From Sipunculus nudus (taxonomy: Eukaryota > Annelida > Sipuncula > Golfingiida > Sipunculidae): a stretch of DNA of 64,000 nucleotides. The translations under genes were made by a program, and so were the position numbers. This document shows positions 41,820 to 53,900 of the stretch, piece by piece (within the stretch, counting starts at the first letter, position 1; each line of letters opens with the position of its first letter). The DNA lies in the NCBI GenBank assembly GCA_026874595.1, contig CM049310.1, forward strand, positions 50,593,058 through 50,657,057, in the 5' to 3' direction. Under the pieces are notes generated by a model, which did no database searches, was not told where the DNA came from, and saw only the letters and a list, made by a program, of their open reading frames with translations.

Positions 41820-44800
41820 ATATATATATATATGTGGGTGAGAGGGATATATCTGAGAGATACAATTAAATCAGATTTAAATTCCTGACCATGAGCACAG
41901 TCAGGGGCGGACCGGATTTGAGAGGGGGTGGGGTGGGGTTAAGGGAGAGGGTTTTTCCTCACATAGTGTAGAAACTTTTGAACATTGGGGTAATCCGGGG
42001 TAGTTAAACATTCATCATTAAGCGAAATCCGGCCTTGCTTTTCGATGTCATGCTTTTATGGTTCTATTTTCGAACTCCCTGCTCCCCCTAAACCAGCCTC
42101 TTACTGCGGTTTACACTTAAACTAAATCCGTATATTATACCAAAAATTATCCAGGTAGTGCCTGCAATATATTCGATATTTAATCATATTTAAAGACAGT
42201 TGGATCAGCATAGCAGAATAATGTATAACGGTATGCGTTATCAACACGGTCTCACTGAACAAACAACAGAATGTTTTCTGGCAAATCAGCCACCAAAGGC
42301 ACATACCTCAAAGAATTAAAAACCGCATCACCCTTGTCATGAGGTCGGTAAGTCACTTCATCACTGTATTTTTATTGTATGCATGTAAATGGGATATATT
42401 TATATTTTCACATATAAACGTTGTTGCCTTATAGTATATATTTCTCTATAGGAATATGTTGTCATCTCAACCGTCACTATGCTTACTTTCTGTGAACGTA
42501 CCTACACTGGAATCATTTGTATTACTGTTGTGTTGCTTAGGTATATGTTAGAAGTATCTGAATGAATGTCTATAATTTAACAGAGCTACAAACTGGGATA
42601 TAATTTCTGAAAACAAATTAATAAAATAACAAATTTTACACAAATAAATAAAATTTCCATATCAATACAAGATGATAAGTGTACAGTGCACTTTGTTTTC
42701 AAGTATTTTCCTCAAATAAACCAATTTTGGACAGCTTTAGGGTTGTAAAATTATCGAACATAGGCAATTGCAGGAAAATTGTAATATTTTGATATTTCTG
42801 GTAGACGATAATGTCACAGTCTGGTTTTTATTTTTTTTTATATTTTAAAATTGTTCTAGTTTGAAGCTCTGTTATTGCATATAAAGTGAGATCGTGATCA
42901 CGTGACCAGTGTTTCCCTTGGCGCGGCACGCTGGTCGCCATATTTGGTGACGCATGTTTGTTGTTGCTTATTTTGTTATTATGGCCGTTCTATCCTGGCA
43001 GACTGAGGAGACCGCAGTCCATGATACAGATATTAACTGGTTCCACATCATACACTAGACAGGACCCGCCCGTACCTGGTAAGATGTGAAACGTGTAGGA
43101 AGCGTAAAAAGCATACGCCCTGGTAAACTGTGAAACCCATAATGAATATTAAACCGTATGATATATTAAACCGTAATGCACATATAATGCCATACGCCCT
43201 GGTTAACTTGTTATTGGCATAATGCCATACGCCCTTGTAAGCTGTGAAAACCTATAATGAGAAGAATGCTATACGCCCTGGAAAGCAGTGGAATCTATAG
43301 AGAGCATAATATCATACGCTCTTGAATGCCGTGATAAAACGTAACCAGAATAATATTATAGTCCATGATAAGCTGTAAAAGCTATTTTGAACATAATATT
43401 ATAAGCCCTGATAAGCTGTGAACTTTTTTGTTAACATAATGCAATAAACTACTGTAAGTTGAAAAACCTGTTAAAAGCAAAACGTAAAAAAAACATAGGT
43501 AACACAGAATTCTAAAAGAATACGGCCTTGCTACTTTCACAATTGAAATCAAGAATCTGGCTTCTTATTTAGTTCTTTCACGAAATATACTCGCATAATT
43601 ATTCCAATGGCATAACCTTACCAATGCTAAATAGGAACAAAATTATAAATACTAGTTATTCTTGGTAAAACAATTGTTCTTTAAAAATACAATACTATAA
43701 CATTTTATTAAGCATATGATTTTTTTTAAACCGATATATTTGAACATTGGAAGTTCACCAACAAATGAAGATTTTCTTACAACAAGCCGTGAACAATAAA
43801 CTGCATTTATATATCTTCTGCTGAAATTTTGGTAGAAAACACAAGTACTTGAACGAACTAGAATAGAATCAAACTTTAAATTAAAATCTAATAATTGGTT
43901 CAAACAATAACCTGAATCTTAAAAAGCAGTGGGACACCGGGAAGCAGACATATGTTGAATAAATTATGCCAAAATCAGTTTTATTTACAATACCTAATAA
44001 AGCAGTGGCCACAGGAAGCACACAGAAAATAGGAGGAAACTGTTTACAGTGTCTGTCATTGATGAATGGACAGACGGCAGAGAAAAGCTAGATTGATCGT
44101 TTTTGAAGTTTCAGTTGCCATTGGCAGCCCTCACCAGCTTTGAAGTAAACGGCCACGGCTTAACAAGAGAATATATGCCGGCTGTTGCAGCATCCCCACG
44201 AGAAGCAGACCAGTAACTCACCGGCCACGAAGCTTGGCTGGAGATGCAAGCAAAATCTCCTTTCATGTGAGAATCGTTCCGGCATCAGTGATCTAAGCGT
44301 CTCCGACGTGGCCATCTTTTGGCTACTCCTTGCCGCCTGTTGTCTTTGACACAGCTTACAATCTGTCACCTTGGTCAGTGTCCCTGCTGGATTACGTAGT
44401 CACGGCATGCTACCGTTTGTCCCACCACCGAATGCCCACTTTGTTTTACCAAATATTCCTCCAAATACGTCAGCTCTGATATAAGAAACAAAATCAGATG
44501 TTTAATGTATAGAGCAAATGTTGCTTTTTAAAAAGAGTATAAAAAAGTATATGTTGTATTGTCTGCATAAACGCTCCTTTAATGTTTGCCCCTTAACCGC
44601 GTGTTCAATGTGTTTTGACATTAGCTGTATTGAAAGACAAGAAAGCAATGAAATAGATACCAAATAAATGGATTGTAAGCCAAAAAATGAAAGAGGAGCA
44701 CTAATTTACACTCAATTTAACTTCTGATTTAATAATATCTCCTATGAAAATGTTCCAATACCAGAGTATAATTTTCAAGCTTATGGACTACTGACGTATA

Positions 44801-47800
44801 TAATTCATCGTCAAAGTATCAAAGTGATATATCAGAAACAGACTGCATGTTGTTATCGTAGATATACTTTAATATTATTATATAAAAAGGATGATATCAA
44901 TAAGTATATAGGTCGTATATCAATTATTAATTAGGGACAAAATATCATAAAATAAATATGGTTGCTTACGTTTGAAGTTGTATTACAGACGCTGATCGGA
45001 TAAAGATACCGTAAGTATACTAAACCTTTGATCCACAGATGTACATGGTTAGTTAATCATGGATGATGGATATCCATCTGTCATTGGTAGCCATCCGGCT
45101 GAGCGTTGAGAAACAAATAAATCTTTGGAACAAATATTATATTTTATTGCAGACTGCAGAGTGCAAAAGAAAAAAGCTCTCAAAATCCTTCGAATACCTT
45201 GATGTTTTCAGTAGAAACCCGACAAATTAGTTAATTTATTATGAAACAGCTTATTTCACAACTTCGCCTACACACTTTGGACTGTAGGTCTATTTATAAT
45301 TTCCCCGTGATTTAAGTTATGTGCATATTATAAAATTCTCTGCATTGCGTTGATGTACATATTTATAGTTGTTTAGTGATCAGCTTTAAACGGTGAGTTT
45401 TAACTGTCCATAAAAATGCTATCTTTAGACATCTGAAAATTTGTGGTTAGATTTTTGATGATTTTCCTTATGATCATGCTTTGTCTTTATAGTTATAATT
45501 GGTTAAGTAACATAATGCTTCGACATTTAGAGAGTTGCATTCTTTAAATATTTAAGTAAAATGGCCATGAAAGGTAATTATATGTAATTATAGGTTTTGT
45601 TTAAGTGTCATAAGATTAAATACACTAGGATGCATGAATATTTAGCGCAACGGTTTTCATGTTGGGAGAAAATTTTGTTGAGACAGAGCAATTAAGTCTT
45701 ACCATTAATCGTGTTTATAGTGTTTCACAGAAGGTTTTCTTTCCATCTGGACAATGCAAGGACAACAGGTTAATCAGAACGCTGTGTTTTCCAGATCGAC
45801 CCACCCGTGTATCCTTAGGCATCTACATAAACAGCTTCTACTCCATCAGTGAGCAGACGATGGTAAGTTCACTCTTGGTTACTTTACCTTGGTCAAGCCT
45901 CTGTACCATTAGAACCACTTGTTGCCTGCAGGCAGCACTTAACCTGCTGCTCTTGAAGGTTTTGTGATACCAGGCTCACAATCCCCCCTGTATGTGGGTC
46001 ACCATTATACCGGTGACCTACGGCTGTTGTTACATTACCTTGTGTTATGGCCGCCGGGGCACTTCCGGAGCGCCATAAGCTCACAGCCTGTCCAGTCCAT
46101 TCCTTGTTTCTCACTAAAAATACGGCTTGAACTGACAGGATATTCCAATATCATGCTTAGGAAATCTGTGTGTTTAAGGTATTTGAAATTATGTAAACCA
46201 TTGTCACAATTGAGGTTTTCATTTTTATAATAGGCGTTTCCGATATAGCGGTATTTGGGTGTATATTGTCAATTACATCCCATGCTGTCACCCTTTGATA
46301 GTTATTTTAGCATATCATATATATAAATATATAGATAAATCCAATTAGACCTGGACAGTCGAGAGGTAAAACGCTCAGCTGAATCCGCTGGCGACCCGGG
46401 TCCATTCCCGGAGTCGCTATGAGAGTTAATTGTAGTGACCCGTCCAAAGTCGGTGGCTTCCGCTGGGTCCCTCGGGTTCCTGCACCTCTTAAGACTACCG
46501 AACGCCACCATATGAGCCATGGAGACTGCCTCGTATTAGTTATCATAACTGGTTGTACAATTCATGTAAAATAAATAAAGTTTATATCAATTATCAAAAA
46601 TATAATTGATCATTAATTGACATTTGAGCGTCAAAGATGGCAACATGTAATTCAGCACCTTCAGAGTTATAATTACCTAGCTATCATAAGAAATAATAGC
46701 ATACTACCTGTTTTTGCTAGGATCATTTTGTTCCTTATAGATGGCGTACAATTGACCCTGCGGGTCAAAATGTCAAATTTCCCTAGATTTATGGGAAAAT
46801 ATGAGACATGCCCCCCCCCCCTAAGGGCACACCTTGTATTGTTTCCGACAGTTCAAGACCAAACACGAGAATTTCCGAGGTGTTCCCACAGTGGAGTTCC
46901 TTGTCAAACGTGGAGTCTTAGGCCTCAGGTTCTCAGGCACTTTTTTATTACCTTTTATATATGTTTCGATAAAATATAATATGATCAGGGAAAAAGCATG
47001 ATAATAACATAATTTTTTTTTATCTTAACAGGTAAAGCACTACATAACAAAGGAAAACTTATCAAAATTGTATTATTTTATCTTCTTAAAGATGAAAATC
47101 AAAATCAAATTTTTTATGGGGGGGGGGGGGGGGGCTTAAATTACCGCGGGCGATACATGAGAACCATACCTTAATTTTTTTTGGCCTTACCAACGTCAAT
47201 TATAATTTAGGTGTAAACATGAAACGGATTTCATATTTCTTTTTATCCTATTTTATACACCAAAGCTGTCTTAACAGACTCTCTAGCGTGTTAAATTTTA
47301 TATCATTACCCTATTTAATGGAGAATAGTTTCAAGATAGCTAGATGAGATTAATGCATTTCGCTTCCCCTGTGCTGCTTCGACGAACTGTTCTATCCGGC
47401 TTCGGTAACCCCTGAGATGTTGGAAAGTGAAGCGCACATGTTCCCATGCACGAGGGAGCAATAAACACCAGCTAATCGCATTCTGCTATCACAATGTAAC
47501 ATTTAACCGACTTGTTGTGTGACAGAGAGCTTTCTTGTCAGATTGTAGTGAGTGATAGGTGAAAGAAGAATCGTGGGATGCGTTTTAATTAAGTGTATTA
47601 ATAATACAATCACAGCATCTCAAATTACCGTGATTCTCTCAAACAGCAAATATAATAATTCTCTGTAACAGTGACAGTATTTATGGACGTATTTCTTCAA
47701 TGGCCAATTAATTACTGCGGTAACAATGAATTGTCGCGGTGGTGCGCGCTAACTTTATTGCTGGACAGGATGAATAACTAATGCAATCAGGGAATGCTTT

Positions 47801-47851
47801 CTTGAATTCGTACTGTTCTGGTTATCCTTTTCTTTTTCACACTATTTTGCC

Positions 47852-47915
<64 letters not shown>

Positions 47916-50900
47916 TTACTTGTGTCATATTAATGCCGAACGAAACCAACAGTGGTCTATTAGCGGAATGCATAATAGATAGGTACATGTTAATGCTAAT
48001 ATAATATCAATATGCTAATATAAACAAAGTGAACGTGCATAGTTAGAATGGCACTAGGTCGAGCGCATACCCCCGCAAAGGCAAACTAATCCTACGACAA
48101 TAGACATTTTATCTAGATCCGCACCGATACTTAAGAAGTCTTCTTTAACCCTAGTTCCATCCCTTCACAAAAATCACATGAACATCTGGTTAACCGTTTT
48201 GTATAACTCTGCTGAGAGACAAATAGACAAACAACTAACATTGATGGATGAAAACATAAACTCCTTGTTGGAATCAATTATTTTATTATATAAACTGTAT
48301 AAACATCCTGTCTTCTAAACTTGTAAATGGGTCAACTGTAATTGTATGTCATGTTACGTGACGTCTAAGCTGGATGTTGCCTTTTTCCAGGACTATTCTA
48401 TTAGCTTTTACCTACGCCAGAGATGGCGTGATCCAAGGCTGGCATTTATCCCCATGGACAAAAATGTTATAAAAGTCAAGCTGGCGGACGGGGAGTGGAA
48501 TAATATTTGGAGGCCAGATGTCTTCTTCCGTAACGAAAAGTCCGCACAGTTTCATTCAGTTACGACGCCTAATAGGCTACTCCAGTTGAGCGCAAATGGC
48601 GAAGTGTGGTATGTTATGAAGTAAGTATGGTCTCCGTGAAGGCTTTTTCCACTTGTTCCCATGGTGCTCTGGTTTCCATGGTCACGGTTGTTCCTCCCAA
48701 ACTAATTACTTACCCAGCCTACTGAATACTTACCTGCATTCTGCCGTTTGGGGGATTGTAGAGGTGACTCTTTTAGGTTGAAGTTTCTAAATTAATAGCA
48801 TGTTCTAATTCACAGCTAACATGTTTCTTGTTTGTTTCGGTGTAAGTCGGAGACAACTTTGCAAGAAACCTGTCATTCTCCTAAAACAAAACGAAAAAAA
48901 AAAATAAAATAAAAAATCACTGTTATCAAGTGATCAAGCAACATATATATTTTTTTTTCTATAGTACTATTCCATATAGACCTTTGTTTTTCCAAACGTT
49001 CGTATCGTTAAAATCAAAGTTGTCTCCGATTTATTCACCCGCATGCATCTAATACCTGAGCTTTTGTTTGGCGGACTATAATGTGTCTTTCCGCAGGATT
49101 ACGCCGTAAGCATGTACCTACGACAAAAATGGCGGGATCATCGGCTTGGATTTGTGCCACAGAAAGGGGAGAGATACGAAATGAGACTTGAAGCCGATCT
49201 ATGGAATTACCTTTGGCTACCGGACACTTTCTTCAGAAACGAAAAGAGAGCTAACTTTCATAAGATAACGGTGGCAAATCGGCTTCTTCGAGTTAACGTC
49301 ACTGGCGATGTGTGGTATGTCACCAAGTACGTCATCCGGGTTCTTCTTTATCTTCTTCATATCTGGTTTATCACAACACTCTCATAGTGACATGTGCTTA
49401 GGTGTTTTTGGAGTATGAAAGTATTATATATAGTTTTATATTTGTTTTTTCCATTAATAACATTTACACCAGGAATATTTTTCAGACAAGAGATACCGCA
49501 TAGGTATCGGCTTTTGAGGCTATGTACTGAAAATATTCTCTTCTACTTTTAACCATTAACTCTTTCAAAGTGGCATATTCCTGCAAAATAACATCGTAAG
49601 AACAGCTCAAATGCAGGTTGCATTCCTGTTGAAAAAGAATTTAAGAACTTATAATAAAATTTAAAAAGTATTTCAAGAGAAGTTCACTTATTTTTTAATG
49701 TTTCTGTGCTTCAGTGGGAACATTAACAGTAATTGTTATCAGTCCCAAACCAACAAATCATGTGACAACATATGAAATATAACTGCTCCCAGAAATTAAA
49801 AAAAACATATATATGACTAGTAACTTTTACCTTCGGTAGATCTTGTGATTATATTGTGTATCAAGTTTGCTGGTCTTCAATTTCAGGTATTCCCTGCATT
49901 CCGTAACATTTGTCAGTAATTCAGACACTAACATTTGAACATTGCTTCTGGGCATGGGATGCTAGAAAAAGAGTGCTTTGAATGATTGTTTTAGGAGTGT
50001 ATTCTTTGATAGTTCTTGTTTTGCATTTCTACCATCCATATGCATTTATGATGGTTATAATAAGGTGTGGTAGACACTTGCATTTTCTGACTACTTCATA
50101 GCTACTAACGTATAATATAGATTTAGAGTTTCATGTTTGCAATAGCAAAACATGCAGTTAACTTTTTGTTGTCTCTAGATTTCTGTATTGAAACTGATCA
50201 ATCGTGCTTCATAAAGATATAAAATTTGTATTTTATTTGTAGTTGGCTTATATCCCATTTTGAATTCTTAATTTGAAGGCTTAATATGAATTATATTGAA
50301 ATTTATGTTTTTCTGAAGTGTTTTCTAGTAATTGATTGAAAAGCTTACAATTTAAAATCTTTCATTGGAAATCAAGGAAAAGGAGACACACTGAATGTTT
50401 TCTTTTCAGATACGTTCAATATAGGTATATTTTATAAATGATATACTTCGAAGCATTGACGTTACTATTTCTTAGATTAGAGAAGGAAAACACTTCATTA
50501 TTTAAAACTATTATTGCTTTAGTAATTATTGCCCAGACACAGTTAGACGTAAGATGGACGTATTTGAGCTTCTTAAACATTTCCATGTACGCTGTACACA
50601 TGTTTGTGGTAGTTGTTTTATAAACAGATAATGCAAATTGTTCCGGGGCCCAGAGGTTTATAGAGAGGTGAATTATTTGACTTTGAATTTATGCATTTTT
50701 TTTATCATTTTTACAGACAGTTTGTTAATCGATGGAATATACAAATGCTTGCTGGTTTTCGTGACGCTGTTTGCAATTTAACCTATTGTATCCGAGCCTA
50801 GGACGTATAGCATCGGATAAGCAGACGAGATCTGGTGTCTAACAGGATATAAATTTTGAAAAGAACGTACATGTATATCGATTTCCACCGGATAGCCCCA

Positions 50901-53900
50901 AAAGGGTTGACATTTCAATTTGTCACCCTGGAGACATCTCCCTCCATTATTACCTCATATAATATGATACGTACATTGATTAATATGCAATAATCTGAAA
51001 GAGATACGGTATTCATATTTTACTCATATGTAGGCAGCTTGTTCATACCTGTGTACGCGAGAAGCCAGATTATATGTAAACCGAACAGGACCAGTTATAC
51101 GTGAACCAAAAGCACATCGCTTGTAATACAAGCGTACTTGGTCATTCTCATGAATGCACGAGTTTCAGTTCATGCATTAGTTCTTCCTCTGGAACAACAG
51201 CTAAGATTAATAATTCAACAAATTAATGAACCAGCAAATGTTATCATTCTTCACTCTTACAGATAGAAAAAAAAAACCGATTTTTAGATTGAGTTTTTGT
51301 TTGTTTCACATTTAAAAGTAGTTAATTTGACTAAGAAGTGACGTAATAGTGTTCATTAGTCGACAGCGGCTTAGCATGACTGCCAAGACAATAATGTACA
51401 ATAATCGATAAGAAATACGAAATGGGATATAACAGTGAAAGACATATATTTATGCAATGATGAACACAAGTAGTTGTTTATGCTCTGTATCTGTGGGTCA
51501 TTCTATGCGGTAGTCGTTGTTCCCCATTATGCGTTCATAAATGTTTCAGGATCACGGCGACGCTGTCTTGTCCAATGAGGCTGCAGAGATATCCGCTAGA
51601 TACCCAAAAATGTCCAATGATGTTTGAAAGTTGTAAGTAGAACGGGACTGGTGTCATGTGACCGGATGTTCTCACAGTGACTTCCTGCAGTCGCTTGACT
51701 GATGCTTGCTTTGTTATGTAGTTGTACTGAGGCCACGGGTGACAGATTCAATAATCAAACCTTTAGAACTAACGGCTGGATAACTGTGGCCAGTTAACGC
51801 TGGTTTTGAATGCATTACGTAGGCGTAACTAACTTAATCTAGACAAATTGATCTTATTTGCATGAGATTAATGTTCATGAAAATATTGGTACAAATACCT
51901 GCGGGGTTGGCATGATTTAGGAAAATCTACTTTGAACATGTACCATGTCAACTGTATCTAAAGAAACATGTTCAAAGGAGAGCAAATTCAAACAGTACTT
52001 TTCTAGTTTGAACATGCTGTAGAATTAAGTCAAATTATCCATGCTTACGTCACTCGTGGCTGCCTCTTTCTGGTGTTCCGTCCGCTTAAGTATGTTCCAT
52101 GCCCTGGTGTTTCTAATACATCGGCTCCCGTCTAAGCCAGTTCGTATACTTACTTTCAGAATTTCCGCTACTTTGTCATGCTCCATGAAGTTACAAAGGT
52201 ATCCCTTGGACACGCAGGAGTGCCCGATTATGTTTGAAAGTTGTAAGTACTGGTACCCTTACCCGGGCTCCATAGTTACACCGCATGTTATCAGTAGCCT
52301 CCACACAGTTTTATGCCTTGTATTCACATTATCATTTTTATAAACCTCCCGCCGCTTCAGGGTTTTAATCCGATGAGAATGGAACGCTGTCAGTTGGGCT
52401 TGGTGCTGTGCATGGGCATTCCACTTTCAGTGCCTTTCTATACACATCAACCATATAGGATACAGAGTAGTTTTATTTAAATTATGTAATAGGCAATAAT
52501 GTCTTTAGCCGGTATACGTGAAGATTATGTAATGCCTTTGTTTTCTGCAGTCGCTTGCGTACGATGGCTGTACGCCTCAGTTATTTTGCTATGTGAAGGC
52601 CCCATTTTATTTCGAACTTACAGCTGAAAATATTTATATATATATAAGAAACGCTTGAGTTTCCAAATAGCCATTCTCATCGCTCTCCCTTCAGTAAACT
52701 CTGAAACAGCCGAATTTTGCAGCATTAAATTTTTCCAACCTGAGTACGTTGAAAGGCATGTGTCCTCTCCCATTCAAACACATGTCTTGAAACCAGATTT
52801 GTGCTACATACTTCTTGAAGACTTAAGATTTTAAAGGCATTGACAAAACCTGAAGTGAAAACTTTGGAAATTTTAGATGGTGGTCGGACTTTCCTCTGCC
52901 ACGCACGATCGTAACCTTCTACCTAGCATACTGTGGTCGTTCCTTTATTCGCGAAGGTTTAATTTTCAAGGTGTGTTTATACACGGAAAGTTAAAATTTT
53001 AGAAATTATAAAATAATGCTATATTGAAATAGGCTATGTTGGAAAGCCAATTTGCGAATAAATGCATCGGCCTTTAAAGCTCATGCATGAAAAACAACGA
53101 AAATTAAATCTTGCGAAACCTTAGGCGACCACAGGAGCTCTTGGCTGAGATGCTTTGAATGCCTCTTTCTGCATGCCTATATCTTTCTATCAACTTGCAC
53201 GTATGGCAGTGACTTTGAATGGAGGAGTGTAGCTGTAACATTGGAGTGTTGTTTATTATACTGGCATGCTCAAAGAAGGTCATTTTGTCGGGAAAGTCAA
53301 GATTTAGTCCTGGCGGAGCATACAACGAAGTGAAAAGCGAGGGTGAGCCAAAAGAGTGGGGAACTAAAGCATTCACAGAAAGATGACTGATGCAAAGGAT
53401 CGAAGCCTTTGAAAAAAATAACATCAAAGCCAAACAACTTGACTCGCACGCCAGTTTGTAATACTGGCTAACAGTTTGAATGCGCTAGCTAGGCCAGCTT
53501 CGTATCGTGATTGTTTATTGGCATGTGTCAAACGCATTAAAATATCGACCGGCGAAAGAAATGAATACTTTTTTTGCCAGAGACTTTGCTTTCGTGAACA
53601 GCGAGATGTTATTGCCTTCCAAAGTGACAGTTAAACTCCTTGCTCACTTTTTAATCGGGTTTTTTTAAAGTGTAGTATGATCCCATCGCTCGCCTGCTGC
53701 CTTACAGTAATAGAACCACATCAACTACAGCTATATCAGTGTTTGAAAAACATAAAAACGCTGGAAAGAGTTCGCTGAATAAATAAATAGATAAAACCAC
53801 AGCGAGAACATGGAATCATCTCTGCTGGGGTACCTTGCATATAAATAATTGGTTGAGATTGGTGCGTTTATCACTCAGTTTGCCTGCCTGAAGATATTAC

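Larger units (their letters stand above)
39651..45794 (+). other. Intron 2 of receptor (6.1 kb)
   Basis: Contains an 'ACTCGG' repeat block near 40545-40660 related to the one in intron 1, a compound TA/CA/TA microsatellite at 41729-41834, and a degenerate tandem array at 43060-43480. The rest is AT-rich unique-looking sequence with a somewhat GC-richer part at 44090-44420. No second copy of exon 2 or 3 was seen. Confidence 0.75.
45863..48390 (+). other. Intron 3 of receptor (2.5 kb)
   Basis: Holds a tRNA-derived SINE-like element (46345-46520), a poly-C tract (46811-46821), a second MITE copy (46921-47186) and a (TA)n microsatellite (47855-47913). No exon-like sequence stands out. Confidence 0.75.

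Noticed and set aside
46302-46546. Minus-strand frames at 46.4 kb
   Set aside because: They overlap a SINE-like element with A- and B-box-like motifs.
48391-52242. Reading the duplicated exons as two separate tandem receptor genes
   Set aside because: Only exons 4 and 5 are duplicated, in the order 4a-4b-5a-5b; the signal peptide, transmembrane and terminal exons are single.
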